60,000 bases of DNA from Glandiceps talaboti. Its lineage: Eukaryota > Hemichordata > Enteropneusta > Spengelidae. Of this stretch, positions 14,987 to 28,280 are shown piece by piece. The notes beneath the pieces were generated by a model. That model ran no database searches, was not told the origin of the DNA, and saw nothing but the letters and a program-made list of their open reading frames with translations. The stretch covers positions 28,344,630-28,404,629 of the forward strand of contig NC_135554.1 of assembly GCF_964340395.1 (NCBI RefSeq), written 5' to 3'. Position numbers and translations under genes: made by a program. Positions within the stretch are counted from its first letter, which is position 1. The number at the start of each line of letters is the position of its first letter.

Positions 14987-17900
14987 GTCCCATAAACATA
15001 GCTGCAGTCACAACTACCTAACAACAGCTTTCAAACATTGAGAAAGAAATGTAAGTTTGCATGTGTAAGGCTATCCATTACACATGTTTTCCAAACTAAT
15101 TGATCCCATTATTCATTCTCTAGAGTAATAATACCAGTGGATGAATCCAAAAGCAATTGCGTGTACATGTTCTAGCTGTGGCCTGTAGTCATCAGGCAGC
15201 TGAAACCTTTAAATATATTGATATGTGCTGTTGTGGATGGAATACACATGTACATGGTCTTGATTTTGTCAGGAATTTGAAACCCATGGTGTGGTAAAGT
15301 TACTTAGATTTCCATATTTGTATGTATTTAAACTCAAATTGTTGAGAGGGGAAACATGTAAAAAAACAAACCCTGATATATAGATTAGAGTTATTAACTT
15401 ATTTACTAGTCTACTCATTATTTTTCAGTAGTATAAAGTCAAAAACTATAAATGTGAATGATTTATTTTTCATAAATCTTATATATTCTTATAAGGAAAA
15501 TACTAGATCATCCATAAAGTTTGAGTTTTTGTCAGATTCATTTTTAAATTGAGTTGCGAAATCCCCATCAAATAGGCCCCTTTAGCAAATGATCCTTTTG
15601 CCATCTTATTCTGAATAATTGAATTACAAATGAATGCAATGTAACCTTATTCCAGCAGTGAGAAAATGAAATTAGCTAATATCCAATACAAGAAAATTAT
15701 GTTGCCATGGTAATGGTTAAAAGTAGATTCATGTGTTTTTCATTGTTATTGGTGTCTCTGTTATGTTAAAGCAAATGAAAAAGATTCTATTACTTGCTGA
15801 CTATTGATAAGGTTGCCCCCGTTCAATCTCTGCCACTATGTGGTGTATATGATGTGTTGTGACGGCTTGGATGAAGATGTACATCTTGTATTGAAATATG
15901 CAGGGCACATATCACACGATATGAGATGAATAAAGGTTTCTGTCATTCCACATGGAATAGAAACATTTTGTTGAAATCTAATAGAAGTGAAAGAATATAT
16001 TGTTTTTTGCTAAAGTGTGTGAACCATAGTGATATATTGAAATTTGATAATTAGCATATCTACATTTCTTTATCTACTGTTAGTTGGGATATGGTCACAT
16101 GGTTCACAACTTTGTTTATTTTTACCCAGTTTGTAATTCATACCCTCAAGAAAAACTACCTTTACCCTTCTCTGCATTCCCTTTGTAAGGCATGTACTTC
16201 ATTAAGGATAATATTCCAAGTTACATCATACATGGATAGCCAAATCATTATTACTCTATGAAGCATGCAAGAACTTGATATGCCTTTCATATATCAAACA
16301 AGTCACAAATATGGAAGTGTACACAACATGTCATCCTTCAAGTGAGCAGTCTGAGCATGGTGTTGTGTTTTGAGCATATTACAATGAATGTATACTTCAC
16401 CTGTGACAGCCAGTCATTGCAAAGAAAGTGAATGAAATCCCAGGTGGCATGGACTTGAGTAGGTATGCTACACCTACTTATGCTGTTTTGTAGATGGAAA
16501 CAAAATTCAGATTTTCTTGGTTTTGTAACATCCAAGACAAAGTATATAATAAAAAGACCAAAAAAATTTGAAAAGAAAAGAACTCTGTTCATCATTTCAG
16601 TTTGATTCAATACAGTCTTGAAATAATGTTAGCATAAAAGTGAGGCTGTTTTTTTTGTAAGTAGGAAATAGTCTTTCAAGTTTTGTGTCGGCGTAGAATG
16701 ATTGGTTTGTGAAAAATGCTCAGACTTAGAATTGCCCTTCTTTGCGTAATGCCATATTTCATAAGTTTCAGTCCACAGGCTTTGCACAGACTGATTATTT
16801 CTGAATCAAAACCGTACTGCGTAGGTGTACAAGCAGCTCAACAACACAGCCAATTATATAGATTAAATGCAAGAAGGCATGACTTACCATTATATTTTGT
16901 AGAAAAAAAATTACTTCTCCTCCGCAGGATTCAGGGTTACTGAAGTGGGTGTTTTTAATCCCATTAGATAGATTCCTTCAATCTTGTCATCCTGACTGAT
17001 ATATGAAACAGGACATTTTGCTTTTCATACTCCTGGACTAATAAATAGTAATATCTAGACCAAGAGCAATTTGCCAGTGACATTTAGTTTGTGTATATTA
17101 CCATAAAAAAATCATAATTTACAGTACATTTCCATGGCACTAGTATTTGGACATGGTAATCGGACATGGAGTCGTCTGAGCTCTGTTGTAAGATTTTAAT
17201 GTCTTCGTATTTTGCAATATCCAATAAGTTTGTGTGCGTCAAAGTCAAACAAGTTTTTGATTGAGATAATTGTGCAGAATATGTTCAAAATGATCTGCTC
17301 TAGCTGCAATACATGTATTTTATTCAAGTGAGATATACATGTAGTCCTGAATTTATCAGTCATGTATTCATCTATGAAATAATTATTTTGTATCATTATC
17401 ATTGCTATAACTGAACATGCAAAGTTACTTACAAACTAGCACTGCATCTTTATCATAATTTACACTCTTTGGAACCATTGATGCTATATTTTTGGTATGG
17501 TTTGGGTGTGTAGTGTTCGTCATTTTGGAGGCTCCTTATCTGTTGTTTAAAAACAGTGTGTGTGTAGTGAGTGATAAGGACCACCCTGGTCCTCAAGATG
17601 ATGAATCTTTTAGGCTAAGAATCTTGCTCTTAGACTCAAGAGAAAACCTGATGACCTTTATATTTTAGTTTTCCATACCTTCTTAGTTTCGGTGTGGAAT
17701 TCTGGTAAAAGGTCTTGGGAAGTTTGACTTGGGAAGTTTGACCTATTCACCATCACTTAAAAAAACATTCTCTTTACAATTATATAAGTTTCAATGACTG
17801 GAAATTACTCCAGATTGGTTTTACAAAATATCTAAAGAAGTGTATAATTGAGACTGATTTTGTCTACATTATGATTTTATATAAATGTACCTTAGCCACT

Positions 17901-18283
17901 CTAAACAGTGATATGCATGTATTTATATGTAGCAACAAAAGTAAGAGATGACAGAACATTAAACAGACAAAAATTGTTGAGAAATGCAGTTTGTGGCTTT
18001 TAGGCTTTTTCAGTCATTTGCATATCATAGGAAACTAAATATTTTGATCCGTTCTGTAGCAAGCTTCATGTAATGAAACCTGCCATAAATCCAACCATTT
18101 AATGAGGCTATTTTTCAAGGACTGCAGTTTATAAAGTAGTTTTATAATTGATGTTTTTCATATGGACTTCTGCAGCTGTATCATACAATCAATGTGGACT
18201 CTTGTCTCAAGAGACTTGTTTTGGCTATTTTTAGCACAATTGAACTGAGGCTCAATGGTGAAGTGTGTGTGTGTGTACATGTA

Positions 18284-18384
<101 letters not shown>

Positions 18385-19419
18385 ACAACTTGACATCAAA
18401 AACCGCTGGACTGTTGCTTGATATTTGATGGGAATATTACTTGGAATGTGTAGATGGAAAATTGTTCAAATGCAAATGATCGCATCAGGGATGTGTTTCG
18501 GGTCAAAAAACCAATAATTTTTGGTCAAAAAACTTGAACTCCAAACATACTTGGCAGATTGTTCAGAAATTAGGGGTGTGTAGATTAAGAAGGGTTCATG
18601 ACATGCTGATCCCATCAGTGATATGCCAATTAGGTCTACAAAGCTCCATTTTGGTCAAAACTTGTATCTCAAGTGAATAAAGATTCAAAAGTGTATGAAA
18701 ATGCCTAGCAACAAGACCATACCCATAGCAACAGTCAAATGACATTGCATATTACAAACATAAAAATAGGATTGTTAAGCAAGTGGATAAACATCCAGCA
18801 TTCCCATAGCAACAGTGAAATGGTTAATATGTATATTACAAAAATAACAACATTAGGTGGATTGGGATATGGATAAACATTTTAAAAAAATTATCACAAA
18901 CTTTACAGTTGTGGTGCAATGCCTTTGGCACCATTTTTAGTAGCCTTTAATGAGATTTGGAGAAGCCAGATATATATGCTACATTTGAATTGAGTATAAA
19001 ATTGTTCTTTTAAAAATAATCTCTATGTGTGGGTTGAGATGGAAGAAAGCATAAAGTGCTTGCAGGCAGAGTACATGTAGGACTGACTTTTATCAATTCA
19101 GAAAAGATGGGAAAAATGTGCATATGTAGGTGGTTTTTTTCCCCATACATACATGCGTTGTTACATTTTGTTTGTTTGTTGATTATATTTTGTTCATTGT
19201 TAGTTGATGTTTAAACCTGAAAAGAAATTAATTTGAGAAGTTGAAAAATAATTGTGGAAGGAATGATAGAATAAATACATGAGCTGTTCAATGCAGAACA
19301 TGGAATTTGTATACGTGTATTTATGCACCGTATAAGCCAATATCAGATATTAACATATGTTGTATAGTGGGAGGTATGTAAGGGTAGTTCAGACCTTAAA
19401 TTAGTGCTGCCTGTACATT

Positions 19420-19780
19420 GGGGCTTTCAGATTTGTTAAAAACTCTGCTTGGGACAGGTCCATGTTTCCATCAGGGACTGGTCCCAGTTTCAATCTTGGA
19501 CTGGTCTTACTTGCAATCAAAGGCAATGTATTGTTCATCACAGGCTGACATTCAGAATACGTTTTGAGCTAGTCATATTCTGCAATCTATAAAGGGTCTA
19601 TGCCAGTATGTTGTATTTTTACCATTGTACATAAATGATACCAATATCTGGGATAGAAGTGCAATTGAAACTTATCCCAAAGTTGAATTCAGACTGGTCA
19701 CTGAATGGAACCAGGACTGGTCCCAGACAACCCAGATAGATCCCAGATTGGGTTTTGGCAAACTGAGAGTCCCAGACTTA
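19420..19780. mobile_element. Possible degenerate inverted-repeat (MITE-like) element
   Basis: The left part has 'gggactggtcccagttt' and 'ctttcagatttgttaaaa'. The reverse complement of the right part reads 'actctcagtttgccaaaa' and 'gggaccagtcctggttcc', so the two ends look like diverged inverted copies. I see no clear target-site duplication. Boundaries are approximate and chance similarity remains possible. Confidence 0.3.
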
Positions 19781-21581
19781 TAATGAAAATAAATTGATGT
19801 GTATTTCTGAATTAACATTAACGACATTTCAAATATTCCAATTGAACAGAACTTTATATTAAAAATGGAAATATAATTTCTGAAAGTACATTACCCAGAA
19901 TTCTCATTAATAATCAGAGTTTGTTTCCTTTGAATATATGCGTGAAAAGTATCTTTAGCTAGTTCTTGAAAGGTGTGTATCACCTATTGATAGTCTAAAA
20001 AGCAAATACAACTATTTTCAATACAAATATAGTAAAATGTGAACAACAAGAGAAATGTATCTCATGCTGGGAAGTGTTGAATTAATAGTACACCCTACCA
20101 CTTAACTGCATAAAATTCTGTTTGTTGAAAAAGATGCAGGCATTAAGTATTAACAGTAGTCAAATAGAGTGTTTCAAAGCATTTACTGTATGGTACCATT
20201 TGACGTCACTACGGCTGTACAACAAAGAGCATTAGTTTGTTGCTATGGTTCCCTACTTGGAGTAAAAACACTGGATAATATGACACTGTAAATACGATAT
20301 TTAGACATATAGAGAAATCGTATACTAATGTACTTCTAGAGATAAAATTGTATATGACATACTCAATGGCACTTGCAGTGTTAGTGCTGTATATTTTAAG
20401 AATAACATGTTAGAATTTACCTGTACTTGGCACAATTATAAATTAAAAATCAGAATTTTCCAAATTAAAAGTACAAAATCAATGATGTCAAATTTGACAG
20501 GAGATATCTCAAATAGTGTATTTCTAGCTAGCAATTTGCATCACCATTCTGGACAAACTGATTGTAACTAATTTGTAGGTACATGTGCATTCATAGTACA
20601 AAACAAAATTCTGTATTTTATTGATTCCATAAAATGTGAAGATTTTACTGCTCCCCAAAGGCAAAATAAAACTGTCAAGTGGTGAAAAGTATGTAATTTG
20701 AAGAAGTTTGTCTCAAAGGCAATTTTTTTTTATCATTCTGTGCAGACTGTGTACAAAAGTAGTCATGCCATCTTGTTTTCTCTCTATGCAAGGTAATTGG
20801 AACAATAGCAAGCTTACGCTAATAACTTCAAATTCAACCTACCTTAACAGTGAAAGTATGCTTTTAGATGTTATTTGGCCAAGAAAAATATGAGTGACCT
20901 AAGGGGCTTTGTCAAAACATTTAGGTCACAAGTACTTTCCAAGTCACAGTAAACAAAGACAAATATTGGGGAATAATACAGTTTTATCTTTGCAAGCACA
21001 ATTTATATAATATTGGGAAAGTATTGACGAATATAAAGTTTTCACGTGTATTTTGAGCATCGTGCAAATCATATAGGCACAAGTTGTCTTGAATTATGTG
21101 GGTGTATCACCCATATTTCTTGTTGGAATGATGTATAATGTAAGTTATACCAGTTAATATCAGGAATGGCACTATATTATAGTATACATTTGTATATCAA
21201 ATGTCACCAGAATATAGAGGCAGTCATGAAATTCTAAATGTCAAAAGCTCTACCTTTGGGAGGAGGGGACTCTCTTTTGGCTTTCAACAAGTGTACAATA
21301 ACAACTAGTGAATGTTATTTCAAGTCATCTAAGCCATCTAGGGTGAACAATATACTATGATTACATGTAGCTTGAAATAATAAGTGTACTTATATAGTCT
21401 GCAATAAATCCAGGTTTTGAATTAAAATTCCAGACATGGAATATGTACTTTTATAATGAGATTGAATGTTGCAAGACGCCATATCCAAGGCATGTTTCTG
21501 AATGGTTGACATTTTATCTCAAAGGCATATAGCATTCATTGTGTTGTGTCTACATCAACTGTTCAAAATCTTTTGAATGAG

Positions 21582-21877
21582 AATCTTGTAATTTCACTGC
21601 TAAATCAGAATCTTGTAATTTCACTGCTAAATCAGAATCTTGTAATTTCACTGCTAAATCAGAATCTTGTAATTTCACTGCTAAATCAGAATTTTGTAAT
21701 TTCACTGCTAAATCAGAATCTTGTAATTTCACTGCTAAATCAGAATCTTGTAATTTCACTGCTAAATCAGAATCTTGTAATTTCACTGCTAAATCAGAAT
21801 CTTGTAATTTCACTGCTAAATCAGAATCTTGTAATTTCACTGCTAAATCAGAATCTTGTAATTTCACTGCTAAATCT
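21582..21877. repeat. 27-bp minisatellite, 11 copies
   Basis: Unit aatcttgtaatttcactg followed by ctaaatcag, almost invariant (one copy has a T for C). Because 27 is a multiple of three, it is open in at least one frame on each strand and gives the nonapeptide repeats NLVISLLNQ (+) and KLQDSDLAV (-). Nothing around it suggests translation. Confidence 0.95.
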
Positions 21878-22676
21878 AAAAGGGTCTTGCATTCAGTGTT
21901 TTCCAGCAGTGCTGTGACTCGTATCTCCTTAAAAATAGATTTTAACTTTACTGATCCGATATTTGACAGCCAAAACTATTTTGAAATATGGATTTGTATA
22001 TTTCTATATATTTCGTATGTATGTGTAAATGACAGGTGGTCACACCTGAAATAGTTTTCAAAAAAAGACCTAGTGAATCTGAATGATCTGGTTAGTCTGA
22101 GGTGATATAGGCATTGTACTTCGTTAGTTGTAATTTTAACAAGACTGCTAATGTTCAGTGATCTTTGAAAGAAATTGTGGACAAAAATAATGTTGACTCA
22201 TTGTAGATGAAACAAATTGGGTTTAGACTAGGACAGCTATTTCTAGATTATCTCTGTATTAACAATCATTTCTGATAATGAATACAAATGTGTATCTCTT
22301 GGATGTACATAGTAGTCAGTCCACACTGTCCTACATTCTCATCTATAGCAAGGTTTGAAGCAACCCCCCTCCTCCTCCCATGTCCTTGTTATGTATGCAC
22401 TTCTTCACCAAAATTATTACATTCTAAAACATGGCTTAGAAAGTACAAATTTACTGTTGTCTGCCCCATCACCTTGTCAATAGAGAAATTGACTTTTGAT
22501 TTTTGATCAGATTGACAGTTGTACCATAGAGTGAACTAAAATACAAACACATAGAAATTGTCTTGTCTGGAGATTTTTCAATGTTGAGTAATTCTCTGTT
22601 CTGATTTTGATTTGGAATTTTGGATCTTTCTCATTACATGTGATAATAACAATATTATTATCTTTTGATTTTATAG
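21878..22676 (+). other. Rab3 intron, 3' part
   Basis: Non-coding sequence leading into the acceptor 'gattttatag' directly before the first Rab3 exon seen. No recognisable upstream Rab3 exon lies here. Confidence 0.7.
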
Positions 22677-22795
22677 GACACCGCTGGTCAAGAAAGATAT
22701 CGTACCATAACAACAGCTTATTACAGGGGAGCAATGGGTTTTATTCTCATGTATGATGTCACAAACGAAGAATCATTCCAAGCCGTTCAAGATTG
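22677..22795 (+). CDS. Rab3: Rab3 exon: switch II
   Basis: Acceptor ttatag before 22677; donor gtgagt after 22795. Encodes [18 protein letters not shown] and continues to ...AVQDW, with the Trp codon split TG/G. It starts at codon phase 0 and leaves two bases. The boundary matches the conserved animal Rab3 exon that begins at the DTAGQE motif. Confidence 0.96.
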
Positions 22796-25700
22796 GTGAG
22801 TTTTAATCATGTGATGTGGTAGTGAATAATGATTGATTGATGGTCACATTGAGTCATAGTCCTGTGATTCAGTAGTGAACAATAATTGGTTGTCATTGAT
22901 AGTCATGTGACCAGATCTTGAACAGTTGTTGGTTGTTGTTCAAAATGATTCTTAGTCATGTGATCTAGTAGTAAACAATGATTGGTAACTGTAAAGAGTG
23001 TCCTTTCTAAAAGATGAAAATTGTTGCCCTGACACCAATTATTGACGGTCTCTTAAACTGGTATTAAATTATTCATTGGTGAATATGTAAATGAATGACT
23101 CCATGGATTATTTACATATCAATGACGTTATTTTCCTACATTTTGTACTTGAGCTATAAGTGGGTCATTAATTTACCCAATAATCCATGATTTACAACTT
23201 TTGAAAGTTAAAAAAGTGAAAAGCAGATCTGACAGACCAGGCGTTCTAGAGGAAAATGCAAAGAATGGGGTAAAAGTTCTTGGAATCATAATCCTGATAT
23301 TTTTATTAGTAAAATCGTGGTATCTTAAAGTCACATAAATCAACTGATTTATCAATTTACCATGGAAACAGTCCATTAGAGAGGATAATAGACTTTTTAG
23401 TAGTACTTACAGATGTAGAATGGAATGTCTAGCAGCAAAGGACACAAAACATAGATAGTAATTTCAATCCTTTTAATTTCCTGTAAACTTATGTATATCA
23501 ATTACTCTGTCCTTTATTTCCATAAAAAACCTGACAGACTCAGATGCTGTTAATGTGATGTGTAAATACATGTATGGGCTACTTAACTTAATATCAAAAC
23601 TGCAATAGCAAAAATGTTCCTGCAGTGCTATTTTATTTTAGCACAGAGAGTTGACATGGTTTCACTATCTCAGACCTGCCTTACAGAGCCGTGTTCAGTG
23701 AGATCATGATAATGCCCTGGACAACTATAATTAGTATGCTGTAATATGGGAGTTCTGTCTTGGGGACATTACAGTACATAACGGTTCCAATTTCAGACAA
23801 AAACAATCCAGCAGCTCATGCAACGACAGTGCCCTGGTATCAATACACTTTAACAGTACTATACCAGACAAAGTAAATTGTCATACCTGTTCTGAATAAT
23901 AGGTCAATCTATTGACAAAGACTGGAGATGTGCAGTCAAAAATTTCTGGTACAATTTTCAAGTTTGTGTTTGAAACAAAAGTTCAATTGATATAACTTTG
24001 GAATGTCCTATAGCTACTTATTGAAAGACACCTGTAGGTGAACAGCAGACACTAGATAGCACATCAGGTATATTGAAATTGACAACACTGTTTGATTATT
24101 TTGAAATGATCCAGATTTTGATAAGAGTGGGTGATATTGATATGTGTTGGTAGTCAGATACAGTGTATCATTTTTTTTACATACACTCAGCATTTGTGGT
24201 ATTTTTTCATGACAGTGTTTACATTATGTCTGTGTTTGTTTTGTTGTTACAAAATATTGTAGTTCCAATAAGCAAATAATACGTGTTCACATTTATGAGG
24301 ATTTTAAATCTAGTCTGACTTTAACAGGTCAGCTGCTTTGTTTGGGGCTGTGTTGAGATTGGATTCATCAATTGTGTCACCAGTTTTAACCCAACTTTGA
24401 ATCGTGGCTAGGCTATATTGTTGAGAACTGCAGCATCAAGTGGGATTTAAGCAGGCCCAAATGCATTCACATGCAAAAATTAAGCTGGCTTAAAACCAGG
24501 ACTTGACATAAACCACCCTCTTGCATCAGGAGCAACCTAACCTAACTCAGGTCCAACTTAAACTGTTCATGTTTCTTTTTTAGTCCCCGCGGACGAAGTC
24601 CGGAATGGGGACTTATAGATTGGGTTCCGTCTGTCCGTCCGTGCGTCCGTGTGTCCGTGCGTCCGTCCGTCCGTCCGTCCGCAGCTGTTTCTTGGAGATG
24701 CCTGGACCGATTTTTTTCAAACTTGGTACAGGGGCAACATACTATGACATACATATGCACGTCAATTTGTTTTATGATACGATCCAATATGGCCGCCTAG
24801 CAACCATTTTGTTTGAGAATTTTCCCTGTCTAAAGCCATAACTCAGACATGCTTTAACAGATCTCATTCAAAGTTGGTATTAGGACAGTGTTCTATGACA
24901 TACATGTGCATATTCATTGTTGTCATGATACGATCCAATATGGCCGCCTAGCAGCCATTTTGTTTGTGAATTTTCATGTCCAAAGCCATAACTCAGACAT
25001 GCTTTAACAGATCTCAATCAAAGTTGGTATTAGGACAGTGTTCTATGACATACATGTGTATATCCATTTTCGTCGTGATACGATCCAATATGGCTGCCTG
25101 CCAGCCATTTTGTTTGTGAATTTTCCATGTCCAAAGCCATAACTCAGACATGCTTAAACAAATCTCATTCAAAGTTGGTATTAGGACAGTGTTCTATGAC
25201 ATACATGTGCATATCCATTTTCGTAGTGATACGATCCAATATGGCTGCCTGGCAGCCATTTTGTTTGCGAATTTTCATGTCCAAAGCCATAACTCGGACA
25301 TGCTTGAACAGATCTCATTTAAAGTTGGTATTAGGACAGTGTTCTATGACATACATGTGCATATCCATTTTCGTCGTGATACAATCCAATATTTTTGTTT
25401 GTGAATTTTCCATGTCCAAAGCCATAACTCAGACTCCATTTTCATCATGATATGATCCCCCATACCCAACCAATCCTTTATTGTTGGAGGCATATTCCAT
25501 GTCCAACAAGCACACACAACATATCTAAGTCTGTTTGTTTTAGGTTCACAAATGTTGTTGCGTGATCAGAGTAGTGATAATTCCTTAAAACCCAATTATA
25601 GCGGGGACTATGTCATTATCAATGACTTGTTAAAGTCGTTTCAAGACCAGAGTTGACTCCTAAGTGTCCAGTGTTCACCGGCTACATAATTATATACAAA

Positions 25701-28179
25701 TGGCAAAAGTGGCACCATACTTATTTGTTATGTTATTTTGTTTTATATGTTCTAGATAATAAACATGTTTGTGTTTGTTCTTTTATAGGTCTACTCAAAT
25801 CAAGACATACTCATGGGACAATGCTCAAGTTATTCTCGTAGGTAATAAATGTGACATGGAAGATGAACGTGTTGTGTCTACGGAACGTGGTAAACAGCTT
25901 GCTGACCAGCTAGGTAATATTGTAATTCAACTATCAGTAAATTGACTAACAAGTATCTATCTGTTGAGACACAAACCTTGCAATGTAGTAACACATCATT
26001 TCCCAGACATGCAATATCTGATTTCATTCAAACCTAGTACAAAGATGACATATTGTGAAATTATATTAAAGTGTCTACCACCATATTATAAGGTGTAAAC
26101 ATCTTTGAAGACCTTGACCTTTGGGGGGTCAATTATCTAAATCAAACCATTTCTTGCATAGTTTTACTTTTAGATGCTATGTAGTTGAGTAACCAAGCTT
26201 CTACGCAGCACTACGCAAAAAAGTCAATTTCCACAACTTCCGGTGTAACTGTTCCAAGTAGCACTGCATTCAGTGGGGTCATATTGGATTCTGTCATAAT
26301 GTTAATGAACTTAAGTGTTTTATATAGTGGTTTCCCACCATGCTCAAAGCACTTAACTATTACCCCAGGCATGGATCTATACCAGCACTATGGCCCTGTA
26401 CTTCCTCAACTCCCTGGGGGGGGGGGGGGGGGGGGGGGGGGCATACAATCCATTGCAGCCTCTATAAGCACATAGGATTAAATCATTCACATTGCAACCT
26501 CTATCCTACCCGTCCTCAATTATACAGCTGGGTTGACTGAGGCACAATCGTGGTTCAAATCTTGCCCAAGGTTTTTAGCCATTCAGAAACAAACGGCAGC
26601 AACATAAAACCATAGCATTCAAATACTAAAGATAAACATCATATTTATTAATAAAAGATACAAATATGAATTACTATTTCTGTTCTGTGAAATTTCTATA
26701 TTAATAGAAAATTTTTTTGGAAGATATGCAAAAGAACACTGGTCACTGGTTGACATAACAACTACAAACTTTGTATATATACGCTGCACTAGCTTTTTGT
26801 GGAATTGTACATACTTTAATAGTCATAATTCAACAAAATATCTCAGAACTGAGACAGTGTATTTTATCTCTAAATTAATTATTATGAACACCATGAATGT
26901 TTCATATTAAATATTCGCTTCAAAAAATTAGCGGAAGTGTGACATAAACTCTGTGATAGGGCATAAGGCAGTTGTGTATATCACCGATGCGTAGGAGCTT
27001 GGCTAGATAGAAGTTTTAAATATTGATCTTTTGTTCCAGTGTCTGGCCCATTCATTGAGTAACATATTGTGTTTTGTGTGGCTTGTTTTATTTGTTGCCA
27101 CCAAATTTTTTTAAAGCATTGCAGATAGCTTTATAAAAGTACATATTAAATAATTGAGAGGGGATGGGAAGTGCATCAAAAAGTGGCTGTTTTCTCTCTA
27201 TTTCTTTTTTTTGTTGATTCCATTTACCTGGAACTGCTATATCTATCCTATATTCTTTCTGTACCAAGGAACATGGCATTACGTTAAAAAATGTGATAGT
27301 GGTGGTTTTCCTACACCTTTGATATTATAGGAGCCATAGGAAAGTCAAATGAAATGATCATGATCGTAAATTTTGAACAAGATAAAGTCAAATATTTGAC
27401 TTCGTATGGAAAACAAATGATCGTGATTGGTAATTTTGAAAAAATATGAAGTCAGATATTTGACTTCTTATGGAAATGAATTATTGAGATCAGTCTCTGT
27501 AGAATACAGTGTGAATTTTATGTTTGTCATCCATTATCACTTACTGTATTTTGTGATAAAATCCCCAGACCAGTTATTATAGTATATGATGTCAGAAATG
27601 ATATACATATGATATGATGATTAGTTATCAATATGAGATGGAAGTACTAATCTGCTAGATGCAAGAGACAAAAAGAGTACCTGTTTCATTCACACTATGA
27701 AATTGAATTTACAAGATAACATTGTCCGTAAAGGTTAAGATGTAATATCTGATGTACTTAATGTCTGTGACATCCTGACATCTCAATTTGACAGTTATCA
27801 GTAATATGGCCTTGAGATGAAGAAAAGGAAGGCCACTATACAAGGAAATGATAATGAGAGATGTCATATTTGACATACAAAGCCTTTAGGAATGAATACC
27901 TTAATGGGAAGCTAGTGTTGGTGTTTTTAGAGTGTGTGGGTGGACGTAGTTCATGCACTTGGATAACTATATCTCTAGTCTTTCTTTTGCCTTTGTCTGC
28001 TTCTGTTCTTATGGGGATGGTTAAAAGTTTTGTGTAATATCATTTTTACATATTGTATTATATGTCACCCTCTAGACCTGTCAGTTTTAGTAATGGAGTT
28101 GTGTACACCCCAGTACTTTTGTACATCATAATCCAAAGAGAGAGAATATGTGTGTTTGTGTAAATTTGTACATTGCATG

Positions 28180-28211
<32 letters not shown>

Positions 28212-28243
28212 TGTATGTATGTATGTATGTATGTATGTATGTA

Positions 28244-28280
<37 letters not shown>

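Noticed and set aside
16716-16943. 75-residue frame starting MLRLRIALLCVMPYF with a hydrophobic start
   Set aside because: Looks signal-peptide-like, but has no supporting splice sites, no conserved pattern and no cysteine or motif structure downstream.
24542-25450. Several overlapping frames of 80-107 residues
   Set aside because: They fall inside the gtccccgc-ended transposon and its 150-bp repeats; the reading is repetitive and not a known protein.
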